64,000 bases of DNA from Pseudohongiella nitratireducens (GCF_001642735.1 NZ_LWHM01000033.1:248001-312000); one strand, 5' to 3'. Shown: positions 1 to 9,512, numbered from the stretch's first letter. A program made the numbers and translations. The notes: a model not told the origin generated them from the sequence alone.

Positions 1-30
1 GAGTACCTGTTCTGGCCAGGGGACTTCTAA
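1..30 (+). CDS. C-terminal end of an upstream gene (partial)
   Basis: Frame 1 reads nine codons (EYLFWPGDF) and then TAA at 28-30. The stop shares its last A with the ATG of the next gene, a TAATG junction typical of translational coupling. Nine residues are too few to assign a family, and it is also possible that this frame is not coding. The call rests on the tight stop/start junction alone. Confidence 0.45.
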   Translation, partial: EYLFWPGDF

Positions 31-506
31 TGCTGGACAGTGAGTTCTGGTTACAACTGGAGTATACCTCGCTCGCTGGTGCGATTGGTGCGACCTGGCT
101 GTTTCCGCTTTTTAATTCACTTCATGTACTTGCCTTTGCCTTCATGCTGGCAGCCTTGTTCTGGCTGGATCTGGGGTTGATGATGGGCCGCTGGCAGCAG
201 GTTCCGGTAAAAGAGACGATGCGCAGCTGGTTGCCCTGGATCTGGGTCAGCTTTAGTGCGTCGGTCGTAACGGGAGGCGCGTTGTTTATTACCCGTGCCA
301 GCGCACATGTGCTGAACCCGGCATTTCAGTGGAAAATGCTGCTCATGCTGGCTGCGGGTTTAAATATGTTGCTTCTGCATCTTAGTCTGCGCAAACTGGC
401 GAGTACAGACGCCCCCGGAACGTTAGCAGCCTGGCAGGCTGGCCTGTCACTGTTGCTGTGGTCAGGTGTTGTACTGTCGGGGCGCTGGATAGGGCATATT
501 GTTTAA
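30..506 (+). CDS. Small four-helix membrane protein (DUF6644-like)
   Basis: A 158-residue hydrophobic protein with about four transmembrane segments near residues 18-46, 68-90, 98-118 and 134-156. Conserved-looking features are a His in the first helix (FNSLHVLAF) and FQWKMLLML before the third. The pattern resembles the DUF6644 family of uncharacterised proteobacterial inner-membrane proteins. That assignment is from memory of the family pattern, not a search. The ATG overlaps the preceding stop, and GGGG at 19-22 could serve as ribosome binding site. The thiolase gene follows after 27 bases on the same strand. No function can be proposed from the sequence. Confidence 0.7.
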   Translation: MLDSEFWLQLEYTSLAGAIGATWLFPLFNSLHVLAFAFMLAALFWLDLGLMMGRWQQVPVKETMRSWLPWIWVSFSASVVTGGALFITRASAHVLNPAFQWKMLLMLAAGLNMLLLHLSLRKLASTDAPGTLAAWQAGLSLLLWSGVVLSGRWIGHIV

Positions 507-533
507 TATATTGCGCGGTGATAGGTGATCAGC

Positions 534-1745
534 ATGAGTGAAAGCTATTCTCAAGCCTACATTGTAGATGGTGTCCGGACCGCATCCGGACGCCGTAACG
601 GTTCTCTAAGCCAGGTACATCCTGTCGATCTGGGAGCAGCCGTTGTTGATGAATTGCTGGACCGTATTCGGATTCCCGGCGATGTCATTGATGACGTCAT
701 TTTTGGCTGTGTCAGTCAAATGGGAGCGCAAGCCAACAATATTGCCCGCAATGTGGTGCTGGCTTCCCGGTTGCCTCTGGAGGTTCCCGGCGTCACGGTA
801 GATCGCCAGTGCGGCTCATCCTTGCAGGCAATCCAGTTTGGTGCCCAGGCTGTCATGTCAGGCACGCAGGATTTAATCATTTGCGGTGGCGTTGAAGTGA
901 TGAGTCTTCTGCCGTTGGGCAGTACAGTGAGTGACGTGCAATCCCTGGGGAGAGGGGCGCCCAGAGGAGAACGCATAGACGAGCGTTACCCGGGTGTCGA
1001 GTTCAGTCAGTTTATTGGCGCTGAATTGCTGGCTAAAAAATACCATTTAAGTCGTCTGGAAATGGAAAAGTTTGCGGTACTGAGTCATCAGCGGGCAGCA
1101 AAAGCCATACAAAACGGGTTTTTCGATCAGGAAATCGTTCCTGTTGAGGTTCTCTCTGGTGCAGTTGGCGATGAAGGCAGCCGGGTTTTTAACGTTGATG
1201 AAGGGGTTCGCTTTGATGCCAGCCTCAGTGCCATGCAAAGTCTCTCTCCGCTACAGGAAGGGGGCTTGATTACTGCAGCAACGGCCAGCCAGATAAGTGA
1301 TGGAGCAGCTGCCGTTCTCATCGCCAATCAGCGTGCCGTTGCCCGCTATGATTTGCCCGTCAGGGCGCGAATTCATACCATGACAGTGACGGGCTCCGAC
1401 CCTGAACTGATGCTGGAGGGACCTATCCCGGCAACTGAGCGCCTGCTGGACAGAGCAGGCATCACACTGGATGATATTGATCTCTACGAAGTCAATGAAG
1501 CCTTCGCTTCCGTCCCATTAGCCTGGGTTAAAGCCATGGATGCCGATATCAGGCGACTGAATGTCAATGGTGGTGCCATCGCACTGGGGCATCCGCTGGG
1601 GGCGACTGGCGCAAAGTTAATGACAACTTTACTGTCAACACTCGAGAGGCGGGAATTGCGCCTGGGACTACTGGTAATTTGTGAGGGCGGAGGCACAGCC
1701 AATGCCTGTTTAATAGAACGTTTGGAACTACCACTGGATTTATGA
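534..1745 (+). CDS. Thiolase (acetyl-CoA C-acyltransferase)
   Basis: A 403-residue thiolase catalysing reversible condensation or cleavage of 3-ketoacyl-CoA and acetyl-CoA in the cytoplasm. The nucleophilic Cys93 lies in DRQCGSS, the general-base His353 in GHPLGATG, and the second Cys383 in CEGGGTANA. The last motif departs from the usual CxGGGxG form. A GTG nine bases upstream is possible, but ATG 534 is preferred because AGGTGA at 522-527 sits six bases before it. The stop overlaps the ATG of selO by four bases (ATGA). Whether it acts in fatty-acid breakdown or biosynthesis cannot be decided, because no beta-oxidation partner is adjacent. Confidence 0.93.
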   Translation: MSESYSQAYIVDGVRTASGRRNGSLSQVHPVDLGAAVVDELLDRIRIPGDVIDDVIFGCVSQMGAQANNIARNVVLASRLPLEVPGVTVDRQCGSSLQAIQFGAQAVMSGTQDLIICGGVEVMSLLPLGSTVSDVQSLGRGAPRGERIDERYPGVEFSQFIGAELLAKKYHLSRLEMEKFAVLSHQRAAKAIQNGFFDQEIVPVEVLSGAVGDEGSRVFNVDEGVRFDASLSAMQSLSPLQEGGLITAATASQISDGAAAVLIANQRAVARYDLPVRARIHTMTVTGSDPELMLEGPIPATERLLDRAGITLDDIDLYEVNEAFASVPLAWVKAMDADIRRLNVNGGAIALGHPLGATGAKLMTTLLSTLERRELRLGLLVICEGGGTANACLIERLELPLDL

Positions 1746-3346
1746 GTTTAACACCTTCGAAATATACCGCCTTTTTACCGGGCCAACAGACAATTGACCA
1801 TTCAGCGAGGCAAACACCTGGCGTTTGCTGGTCGGCTACCCAGCCAACCGTTGTGAGCCAACCCACCTTGATTCATTGGAATACGGAACTGGCTGACGAA
1901 ATAGGTTTGCCGACAGCCTGGCAAGATCCGGAAAATCGCCTGCAATGGCTGAGTGGCAATGCTTTACCGCCTGGCAGTCAGCCTTATGCGATGTGCTATG
2001 GCGGTCACCAGTTTGGCCAATGGGCTGGCCAACTGGGTGATGGCCGGGTCATCAACCTGGGTGACGTATCAGCGCGAGACGGTCAGAACTGGACCTTGCA
2101 ACTCAAGGGAGCCGGACCGACTGCCTATTCGCGGTTCGCTGATGGCAGGGCTGTGCTGCGTTCTTCCGTCAGGGAATATCTTTGCAGTGAAGCGATGGCC
2201 TGTCTGGGGATTCCCACTACCCGCGCACTGAGCCTTGTTTTGACCGGAGACTCTGTCGTCAGGGATGTTTTTTATGACGGTAATCCGGCTCCTGAACAGG
2301 GGGCTATTGTTTGCCGGGCAGCACCGTCTTTTTTGCGTTTCGGTCATTTCGAATTAGCTGCATCGTTGGGAGATTCAGCGATGCTTAAACAGCTGATTCA
2401 TTATGCGCTCTCGAACACTTCAACCGGGCATGTGCCGTTTACTCCTGACTCAGATCTGGATGTTAGTGCCGTCCTGGCATGGTTTGAAACGCTGTGTGAG
2501 CAAACACTTAAACTTGCTGTTGATTGGGCCCGGGTCGGTTTTGTTCACGGTGTATTGAATACGGATAATATGTCAGCCATGGGGTTAACGATCGACTATG
2601 GCCCCTATGGATGGTTAGATGCCTACGACCCCAGCTGGACTCCGAATACCACCGATGCCGGTCAGCGCCGTTACCGGTTTGAGAACCAGGGACGTATTGT
2701 GCAGTGGAACCTGTACCAGTTAGCAAATGCGCTGGCTGTGGTCATTCCTGATCATGAGGCATTACAGTCAATTGTTGAGTCACTGTCATCGCGTTATGAA
2801 AGCCTGTATCAGCAGATGATGTGTCACAAGCTGGGTTTGGAGGAATTCGAACCTCGTCATCAGGGCATCATTAAAATGCTCGAAAATTTGCTGCAGTCTC
2901 AGGAAACCGATATGACAATTTTCTTTGATCGGTTAAAACAGTTTTCAGTTAATGGGCCGCAGGAGAACGAAGGAACCGCCGACTCTGGGAGTCAGGCTGT
3001 TACAGAGCTGCAGCACTGCGTTAATGATGCACTCTATGATGGTAAAGTGCTGGATGACAACCTGCCCTTATACCGACAGTTTGCACTAGAATATCGGTCA
3101 GTGCTCAAAGGAACCAGCCAGGAGCGTCGTCACCAATTGATGTCTTCAAGCAATCCGGCATTTATTTTACGTAACTATCTGGTTCAGCAGGCGATAGAGT
3201 CATTGGATGGAGGCGACCAGCAGCCCTTTGATGAACTGTTCCAGGCTCTGCGGTCTCCTTATCGCGACCAGGGGACATTATCAGCCAAACGACCCGAATG
3301 GGCCAGAAATCACCCGGGTTGTACGGCGTTATCGTGTAGTTCCTGA
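1742..3346 (+). CDS. selO: Protein adenylyltransferase SelO (YdiU family)
   Basis: A 534-residue pseudokinase-fold enzyme of the SelO/YdiU family, known to transfer AMP from ATP to Ser/Thr/Tyr side chains in response to redox stress. Family hallmarks are visible: GGHQFGQWAGQLGDGR near residue 83, the LKGAGPTAYSRFADGRA segment, SSVREYLCSEAM, and the C-terminal half of the active site around HGVLNTDNM and IDYGPYGWLD. The protein ends in CTALSCSS, so it carries the bacterial Cys at the position where eukaryotic SelO has selenocysteine. The start overlaps the thiolase stop by four bases, implying co-translation. Confidence 0.95.
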   Translation: MSLTPSKYTAFLPGQQTIDHSARQTPGVCWSATQPTVVSQPTLIHWNTELADEIGLPTAWQDPENRLQWLSGNALPPGSQPYAMCYGGHQFGQWAGQLGDGRVINLGDVSARDGQNWTLQLKGAGPTAYSRFADGRAVLRSSVREYLCSEAMACLGIPTTRALSLVLTGDSVVRDVFYDGNPAPEQGAIVCRAAPSFLRFGHFELAASLGDSAMLKQLIHYALSNTSTGHVPFTPDSDLDVSAVLAWFETLCEQTLKLAVDWARVGFVHGVLNTDNMSAMGLTIDYGPYGWLDAYDPSWTPNTTDAGQRRYRFENQGRIVQWNLYQLANALAVVIPDHEALQSIVESLSSRYESLYQQMMCHKLGLEEFEPRHQGIIKMLENLLQSQETDMTIFFDRLKQFSVNGPQENEGTADSGSQAVTELQHCVNDALYDGKVLDDNLPLYRQFALEYRSVLKGTSQERRHQLMSSSNPAFILRNYLVQQAIESLDGGDQQPFDELFQALRSPYRDQGTLSAKRPEWARNHPGCTALSCSS

Positions 3347-3431
3347 GTTGTATGTTACTGGTCCATGCTGACAGTGACATTATCCATATTAAGTCCTTTT
3401 TTGGGTAACACTTTGTTACTACTGGCGCTTG

Positions 3432-3437
3432 TATAAA
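3432..3437 (+). promoter_or_regulatory. Possible sigma70 -10 box upstream of the RND operon
   Basis: TATAAA lies 66 bases before the TTG start of the adaptor gene in the 157-base gap after selO. The candidate -35 (ACTTTG, 16 bases upstream) is poor. An inverted repeat GTAAC-N5-GTTAC lies just upstream. Offered only as the best match in the gap. Confidence 0.25.
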
Positions 3438-3503
3438 GTGCGATGATCCATCATGCCGAGTCGGTTTTTCTGACCCTGACTGTATTCGAACGGAGCCAGA
3501 GTT

Positions 3504-4595
3504 TTGCGAGCTATTTTACGTCACCCTCTACTAATACTTTTTCTTATTGCTGTTGTGGTTCTGACTGTTTCAGTTTTCTATAAACTGAATGAGCAGAGTT
3601 CAGGTGCTGGTGGTTTTGCTGGGGGCCCCGGCAGACCCGGTGGTATGGCAGCGACACCTGTGACAGTGGCGACGGTAGGTTATGAAGAAATGATCAATCG
3701 GGTTCAGTCAGTCGGCACGGCCATGGCCAATGAATCGGTCAATGTGACAGCAAAAGTTTCTGATACCGTTAGCCGGGTTCGTTTCAGCGACGGTGATCAG
3801 GTGCAGCGAGGCGATGTTCTGGTGGAACTGACAAACTCTGCTGAAATGGCACGACTTGAAGAGGCGCAATTGGCAGTGGATGATGCGCGTTTGCAGTTTG
3901 ATCGCTTTCAGCCTCTGGCTGACCTGAACCTGGTTTCCCAGTCCGATCTTGATACCGCAGGTAACCGTGTTAATACCGCAGAAGCGAGATTGCAAGGTGT
4001 CGTTGCCGATATGAGTGATCGCCTGATTATGGCACCTTTTGACGGTGTACTGGGCTTCAGGCAGGTCAGTGAAGGATCTCTCGTTTCCCCCAATACTGTC
4101 ATCACGACACTTGATGATATTTCGACGATAAAACTAGACTTCACCGTAGCGGAAGTTTTCCTGGCTGATATCAACGTCGGGGCCAGTATTGAAGCCAAAA
4201 GTATTGTTTACCAGGACCGCACATTCTCTGGTGTGGTTACCGTTGTAGGTTCTCGAATCGATCCTGCGACACGCTCTGTCCAGGTGCGTGCAGAAATACC
4301 TAACCCTGACGGTCAGTTGCGTCCGGGGATGTTGATGACAGTGGATATGTTACTGGATCAACGGGAGACGATTGTTGTTCCTGAAGAAGCGGTAGTGCCG
4401 ATGCAGGGCAGACAATATGTTTATTTGGTTGATGATGAAAATATCGCGCGGCAAACAGTCATAAAAGTCGGTGCCAGGCAGCCTGGGCGCGTTGAGATTC
4501 TTGAAGGGTTAGTGCCTGGTCAGCAGGTGATAACCGAAGGAGTAGGGCAGGTTAGACCTGACACCCCTGTCCGTATTGTTAATAACGCAGGTTAA
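3504..4595 (+). CDS. RND efflux periplasmic adaptor (membrane fusion protein)
   Basis: A 363-residue HlyD/AcrA-family adaptor that would bridge the inner-membrane RND pump encoded next and an outer-membrane TolC channel. The N-terminus has one membrane anchor (residues about 7-24) and no lipobox, followed by a Gly/Pro-rich linker. The split lipoyl domain is visible (VSRVRFSDGDQVQRGDVLVE; later MAPFDGVLGFRQVSEGSLV), with a short alpha hairpin between its halves, then beta-barrel and membrane-proximal domains (IDPATRSVQVRAEI, LRPGMLMTV). The start is TTG with GGAG at 3492-3495. The permease gene follows after 20 bases. No TolC gene or regulator is adjacent, so the substrate is unknown. Confidence 0.93.
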   Translation: MRAILRHPLLILFLIAVVVLTVSVFYKLNEQSSGAGGFAGGPGRPGGMAATPVTVATVGYEEMINRVQSVGTAMANESVNVTAKVSDTVSRVRFSDGDQVQRGDVLVELTNSAEMARLEEAQLAVDDARLQFDRFQPLADLNLVSQSDLDTAGNRVNTAEARLQGVVADMSDRLIMAPFDGVLGFRQVSEGSLVSPNTVITTLDDISTIKLDFTVAEVFLADINVGASIEAKSIVYQDRTFSGVVTVVGSRIDPATRSVQVRAEIPNPDGQLRPGMLMTVDMLLDQRETIVVPEEAVVPMQGRQYVYLVDDENIARQTVIKVGARQPGRVEILEGLVPGQQVITEGVGQVRPDTPVRIVNNAG

Positions 4596-4615
4596 GGGCT
4601 AAGGGGAAAGTCATC

Positions 4616-7600
4616 ATGTTATTGTCTGATGTTTCTGTAAAACGGCCTGTGTTTGCAACTGTTATAAGTTTGCTGCTGGTGGCTTTTGGTTTGATGTCTT
4701 TTTCGCAACTGACAGTACGGGAATACCCCGACACGAGCCCGCCGATTGTTTCTGTAAGCACAAGCTATCCGGGTGCCTCAGCAGAAATTATTGAGCAACA
4801 GATCACGCAGCTGATTGAAGAACAGATTAATGGTATTGAGGGCGTCAATATCATTTCTTCCTCAAGCAGTGATGGTAGTTCGCGTGTATCGGTCGAGTTT
4901 GATGTTGGCCGTGACATAGACCAGGCTGCTAATGATATCCGTGACAAGATATCGCGTGTTACCCGGCGTCTGCCGGAAGACGTTGATCCTCCGATTATTG
5001 CCAAAGCTGATGCTGATTCCCGTCCGATTGCGTTTTTCAACCTTACCAGTACACAAATGAGTTATTTGGAACTCAACGATTACGCTGAACGTTATTTGGT
5101 AGATCAGTTTTCTGTCATTGATGGTGTGGCCAGTGTCAGTGTGATGGGTGGTGGTGGTTATGCCATGCGTGTCTGGCTGGATCGGGTGGCGTTGACCGCT
5201 AGAGGTTTGACGGTAACCGATGTCGAGGCTGCTTTGCGGCGCCAAAACCTGGAATTACCGGCAGGGCGCATTGATTCTCAGGAACGTGAATTTACCGTTC
5301 GCGTTGAGCGGGTTTATCAAACCCCTGAAGACTTCTCTGCCCTGGTCATCGCCAGAGGGGCGGATGGTCACCAGATAACCCTGGGTGAAGTGGCACGTGT
5401 GGAATTAGGTGCAGCCAATACCCGCTCTGACTTTCAGGGTAACGGCGAACAAGCTGTTGGCCTGGGTATCGTAAAACAATCTACTGCCAATAGCCTGAGT
5501 GTTGTTCAGGATACGATGGCGGTTATTGACCGTATCAATACGACCCTGCCTTCCCATATGCAGTTGACACTATCGAATAGTGACGCTCAGTTTATTGAAG
5601 AAGCCATCGACTCCGTGTATTCGACCATATTTATGACGGTGGTCCTGGTCAGTCTTGTTATATACATGTTCCTGGGGTCGTTCCGTAGCATGCTGATCCC
5701 AGCGGTCACGATTCCGGTATGCCTGCTTTCAGCGTTCATTGTGCTTCTTGCTTTTGGTTTGACGATCAATCTGATTACGTTGCTGGCGATGGTACTCAGT
5801 GTGGGTTTGATCGTAGATGATTCCATTGTTGTGTTGGAGAATATTCAGCGTCGCGTGGAGTCAGGAGAACCGCCTTTGCTGGCTGCATATAATGGTGCCA
5901 GACAGGTGGGGTTTGCTGTTATTGCCACTACGCTGGTACTGCTGGCTGTGTTTGTGCCTGTTATCTTTATGGAAGGCAACATGGGGATTCTGTTCTTCGA
6001 GCTAGCGGTGACTATTGGTGGTGCTGTTGTTTTTTCCACTGTGCTGGCTCTGTCACTGACACCCATGATGGCTTCCAAATTGTTAAAACAGCATGCCAGT
6101 GAGAGTTTTCTGACCCGGGCTGTTGACCGGTTTTTCAGCTGGTTGCAACGTGGCTATCACCAGTCGCTCGAGTATTGTTTACGCTTCCGTGCCGCAGTCG
6201 TCCTTGGGCTTTGTGTGATTGCCGGGCTGGTTGTTTTGCTTTGGCAAAGTGTCCCTTCTGAGTTCTCTCCGCAGGAGGATCAAGGCGTATTGATGGCGAT
6301 GATGCAAGGCCCTGAAGGTGCCAGTATGGAATACATGAGAGAACAGTCTGAACTTATGCAGGAGACATTGACTGCCTATCTCGAACGGGGTGAAATCGAA
6401 AGTTTTGTCACCATGATGCCTGGATTTGGCGGAGGCAGCGGCGTTAACAGCGGCATGAGTATCATCGCATTGCCTGATTGGCAAAACCGGCCCAAAGCTA
6501 CAGGGCAGGTGATGAGTGAGTTGATGGATACCTGGCAAGAAATTCCCGGCGTCAGAATCAATGCCTTCATGCGCTCGGGTCTGGTGCGCGGAGGTGGTGG
6601 TCAGCCCGTGCAATTTGTTCTGGGCGGCCGCAGCTACCAGGAGCTGGCCCAGTGGCGGGATATCGTAATAAGCCGTGCTGATGCCAGTGGTCTGTTTTCG
6701 CCGATGCGTTCGGACTTTCTGGAAACAAGGCCCAGTCTGACAATTACTGTCAATAAAACCCGCGCAGCCGACCTGGGTGTTTCCATCCAAAGTATTGGTC
6801 GCACGTTACAGGCCATGATGAGTGAAAGCCGGGTTACCACCTATGTTGATGGTGGTGAAGAATATGATGTGATTTTGCAGGCTGAAGATGCGCAACGGGC
6901 ATCTCCTGATGACCTGACCAACATATATGTTCGTTCCGAAAATACGGGTCAGTTGATACCCATGTCAAACCTGATCACGGTAGAAAACAGTTCGTCACCT
7001 AATACGTTGAACCGTTATAACCGAACCCGGGCTATTACAGTCAGCGCCGATTTGCAGCCCGGAGTCACATTGGATGAGGGATTGGCTTTTCTGGAAAATG
7101 TGGTGTTGGAGGAACTTCCAGAGCACGCCCAGATTGATTACAAAGGGGAGTCGCTGGAACTGAAAGAAGCCAGCGGCGGCTTGCTGTTTATTTTCTCTAT
7201 GGCGCTGCTGGTGGTTTTCCTGGTGCTTGCTGCCCAGTTTGAAAGTTTTATCCATCCGATGATCATTATGACAACTGTACCTTTGGCAATTTTCGGTGCC
7301 TTGATCGGCCTGTTGTTAACCGATGGAACGCTGAATATTTACACCAATATTGGCTTGATCGTTCTGGTGGGTATTGCCAGTAAAAACGGTATTCTCATTG
7401 TCGAGTTTGCCAACCAGCAGCGGGATGAGGGCCTATCGTTTCGCGACGCTTTAATTCAAGCCTGTGATATGCGTTTGCGACCCGTCATCATGACAGCACT
7501 GTCTACCCTTGTTGGCGCGCTGCCGTTGATTCTGGCTGCCGGAGCAGGTTCAGAGAGCCGGATTCTGCTGGGTACGGTTATTTTCTCAGGTGTTTTGATG

Positions 7601-7771
7601 ACCACCATCATGACTTTGTTTGTGGTACCAGTTGTGTATGATCTGATGGCACGACACACGGGCTCGCCTGAGGCCGTCTCCCGTAAGCTGGATGACATGC
7701 AAAGCCAGCGCACAAGGGATAACAGCAGCGATAATTCAGCTACGGTGGCAGGGCCAGAAAGCGGCGCCTGA
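4616..7771 (+). CDS. RND multidrug efflux permease (AcrB/HAE1 type)
   Basis: A 1051-residue proton-driven resistance-nodulation-division transporter with the usual 12-helix plan. One helix (about 13-29) precedes the first large periplasmic domain, a helix bundle spans about 335-560, a second periplasmic domain spans about 560-860, and the C-terminal bundle follows. The proton-relay pair Asp401-Asp402 is in VGLIVDDSIVVLENI and the matching Lys923 in GIASKNGILIVEF. REYPDTSPPIV near the N-terminus is typical of the hydrophobe/amphiphile branch rather than heavy-metal pumps. Translation starts at ATG 4616 with GGGGAAA upstream. Co-transcribed with the adaptor gene. It ends 18 bases from convergent ygfZ, leaving little room for a terminator. 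Confidence 0.95.
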   Translation: MLLSDVSVKRPVFATVISLLLVAFGLMSFSQLTVREYPDTSPPIVSVSTSYPGASAEIIEQQITQLIEEQINGIEGVNIISSSSSDGSSRVSVEFDVGRDIDQAANDIRDKISRVTRRLPEDVDPPIIAKADADSRPIAFFNLTSTQMSYLELNDYAERYLVDQFSVIDGVASVSVMGGGGYAMRVWLDRVALTARGLTVTDVEAALRRQNLELPAGRIDSQEREFTVRVERVYQTPEDFSALVIARGADGHQITLGEVARVELGAANTRSDFQGNGEQAVGLGIVKQSTANSLSVVQDTMAVIDRINTTLPSHMQLTLSNSDAQFIEEAIDSVYSTIFMTVVLVSLVIYMFLGSFRSMLIPAVTIPVCLLSAFIVLLAFGLTINLITLLAMVLSVGLIVDDSIVVLENIQRRVESGEPPLLAAYNGARQVGFAVIATTLVLLAVFVPVIFMEGNMGILFFELAVTIGGAVVFSTVLALSLTPMMASKLLKQHASESFLTRAVDRFFSWLQRGYHQSLEYCLRFRAAVVLGLCVIAGLVVLLWQSVPSEFSPQEDQGVLMAMMQGPEGASMEYMREQSELMQETLTAYLERGEIESFVTMMPGFGGGSGVNSGMSIIALPDWQNRPKATGQVMSELMDTWQEIPGVRINAFMRSGLVRGGGGQPVQFVLGGRSYQELAQWRDIVISRADASGLFSPMRSDFLETRPSLTITVNKTRAADLGVSIQSIGRTLQAMMSESRVTTYVDGGEEYDVILQAEDAQRASPDDLTNIYVRSENTGQLIPMSNLITVENSSSPNTLNRYNRTRAITVSADLQPGVTLDEGLAFLENVVLEELPEHAQIDYKGESLELKEASGGLLFIFSMALLVVFLVLAAQFESFIHPMIIMTTVPLAIFGALIGLLLTDGTLNIYTNIGLIVLVGIASKNGILIVEFANQQRDEGLSFRDALIQACDMRLRPVIMTALSTLVGALPLILAAGAGSESRILLGTVIFSGVLMTTIMTLFVVPVVYDLMARHTGSPEAVSRKLDDMQSQRTRDNSSDNSATVAGPESGA

Positions 7772-7789
7772 CGAGGCTGTTTTCTGATG

Positions 7790-8662
7790 TTAGTTTGTGA
7801 TTGTCTCGATATCAGGATGACGACGAGTGTCATCAGTAGAGGCAATCACAAGCTGGACAACACGTTCACCATCTTCAGCCGTGAAAACAATATTGTCTGC
7901 TTTGTTAATCCCGAAGTCTGATACCTCAGAATTTGACGGACGCTGCAGCCGATACAGGCGTTGTTTGGCTTCTGCCCGATAATACATTCTGGCAATGACT
8001 TCCTGGCCGGTATAACAGCCTTTCTTGAAATTAACGGTTCCGTTGAGATCATAATTCAGTAACTGCGGCGTATATTTTTCGCTGATTTCCGGGCGAATCA
8101 TGACCCAGGCGGATTCTGTGCTGGCCACTGCCCAGTGCTCTGGGCTGGCCGGTTCCAGGGTATCGGGTAATTGAGCCATTAATGCTGAGGCATTGGACTC
8201 ACCAGCGACAAAGAGTTCGTAGCGGGTGCCAAGCCGGTCGGTTTTATCCAGGCAAACTGCGAAGTTGCTGTCATCATTCAGGATCGTGTTTGTTGCCAGC
8301 GCCTTGGCGGCATCAGAGGAGGCTGCGTCCGCCATTCGCCAAAGCTGATACTGCTCTGTGACGATGCTTAGCTGGCAATCAAAGAACACCATGTATTTGT
8401 TCAACGTATTAGCAATAATGTCTGCCATCCCCTGACCAGCACACAGATAAATCACATCATTACATTGCCATACCCGCATACTGGCTACCACGCGTCCTTT
8501 CAGGTTGCAAAGGGCACCAGGCAATATTTGTCCGTCCTGCAACTGATCCATATCACAGCTCAACTGCCCCTGCAGAAAACGCCTGCCATCTTTCCCGCTA
8601 AGAGCAAGTAATGAGAAGTTGGTAGTGGTGTCTTCGTTGTTTAACATCATATTGGCCATCAT
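7790..8662 (-). CDS. ygfZ: Folate-binding Fe-S cluster assembly factor YgfZ
   Basis: About 290 residues, GcvT-like fold. YgfZ proteins bind tetrahydrofolate and help assemble or repair certain Fe-S enzymes such as MiaB. The family signature K-G-C-Y-x-G-Q-E is present as KKGCYTGQEVIARMYYR, with the conserved Cys. The reading frame extends upstream to a TTG at 8704, but the ATGs at 8662 and 8659 are preferred because AAAAGGC immediately precedes them and family members start close to the first beta strand (FSLLALSGKDGRRFLQGQ). It is divergent from sdhE 111 bases away, the same pairing as in Escherichia coli ygfZ/sdhE. Confidence 0.92.
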   Translation of the reverse strand: MMANMMLNNEDTTTNFSLLALSGKDGRRFLQGQLSCDMDQLQDGQILPGALCNLKGRVVASMRVWQCNDVIYLCAGQGMADIIANTLNKYMVFFDCQLSIVTEQYQLWRMADAASSDAAKALATNTILNDDSNFAVCLDKTDRLGTRYELFVAGESNASALMAQLPDTLEPASPEHWAVASTESAWVMIRPEISEKYTPQLLNYDLNGTVNFKKGCYTGQEVIARMYYRAEAKQRLYRLQRPSNSEVSDFGINKADNIVFTAEDGERVVQLVIASTDDTRRHPDIETITN

Positions 8663-8773
8663 GCCTTTTCGTTGGTTGTTCGATTTCGGGTGCAGATCCA
8701 GCAAGCCTGCGCAGATTGCGTTAGAATAGCTATATTACTACAGCATCTGCTGTCAGCCTGTCAGAGAGAAGTT

Positions 8774-9043
8774 ATGGTATCAGAAATTGCTTATAAGAAG
8801 TTGTTGTGGCACAGCCGTCGCGGGATGTGGGAGCTGGATATTTTACTGCTGCCCTTCGCTGAAACATGCCTGCCAACATTGCCACAGAAATCCCTACAGA
8901 TTTATGCTCGTCTGCTTGCGGAAGAGGATCAGGACCTTTTTGCCTGTCTGGTAGACAGGGTTGAACACCCTGATCCCGAATTAAGAGAGATGGTAGGCCA
9001 AATCAGAGCATTCGCGGCCCGTGAAAAAACCATGCCCCACTGA
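8774..9043 (+). CDS. sdhE: FAD assembly factor SdhE
   Basis: An 89-residue protein of the SdhE/YgfY family, which promotes covalent flavinylation of SdhA and FrdA. The diagnostic RGxxE motif is intact (Arg16, Gly17, Glu20 in RRGMWELD), and the rest is the expected small helical bundle with a DxDLF-like core (EEDQDLFACL). The frame is open further upstream, but ATG 8774 is chosen because GAGAGAAG precedes it and the motif then sits at the family-typical position. The last 23 bases overlap the start of the ygfX-like gene. Confidence 0.94.
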   Translation: MVSEIAYKKLLWHSRRGMWELDILLLPFAETCLPTLPQKSLQIYARLLAEEDQDLFACLVDRVEHPDPELREMVGQIRAFAAREKTMPH

Positions 9044-9512
9044 TCGCAAACAGAACCGGATGGTGACTTTCATGTATTGCCTGGCGGCAATGGCTGTCAT
9101 CGTAGCAGAACCGCCGGCTGTGATTGTATTGCTGGCAATGATGTCATTATTCATTTCCTGGTATCACTGGTTTTTCATCTCGGATAGTGTCACAAAAATC
9201 TCGGTCTTGAATGACACACAGATATTGCTGGAATCAGCGCAAGGGCGATGGATACCCGTCAAAGTCACTTGTCTGTATTACTCGGGTCTGGGGCAGGTGG
9301 TCTATTGCCAGGAGTTTGCCAGCTCCAGGCGTGCCGGGTTTGTCAGGCGGCTGTGGACAGTCGTGAGTATCTTGCCAGCTACGTTGACAGCCGTTGACAA
9401 CCTTCGCAAAGAACGTTGTCAGTTACAGACTCAACTGGCTGATCCGGTAAGCGGCGATAACACGGTGTCATGCGCTTCCGGCAGACGATCCGGTACATCA
9501 ATATTGAAATGA
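9021..9512 (+). CDS. YgfX/CptA-like small membrane protein
   Basis: A 163-residue protein with a hydrophobic pair of helices at about residues 15-46, followed by a soluble part with QGRWIPVKV. Size, topology and position directly after sdhE match YgfX (CptA), known in E. coli as a membrane protein that can inhibit cell division and work with SdhE/CptB. Sequence similarity is weak by eye, so the name is mainly from context. The GTG start lies inside sdhE; ATG 9060 is an alternative. The last 82 bases run antisense to the 3' end of nadB, and the final 30 residues look unstructured and poorly conserved. Confidence 0.7.
   Translation: MKKPCPTDRKQNRMVTFMYCLAAMAVIVAEPPAVIVLLAMMSLFISWYHWFFISDSVTKISVLNDTQILLESAQGRWIPVKVTCLYYSGLGQVVYCQEFASSRRAGFVRRLWTVVSILPATLTAVDNLRKERCQLQTQLADPVSGDNTVSCASGRRSGTSILK

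Noticed and set aside
3300-3346. Selenocysteine in SelO
   Set aside because: The C-terminus reads Cys (TGT) codons and a normal TGA stop follows. No in-frame internal TGA or downstream SECIS-like hairpin is needed to explain the gene.
6179-6790. 203-codon minus-strand frame inside the RND permease
   Set aside because: Antisense shadow of a well-conserved transporter. His/Gln-rich, with no start signal.
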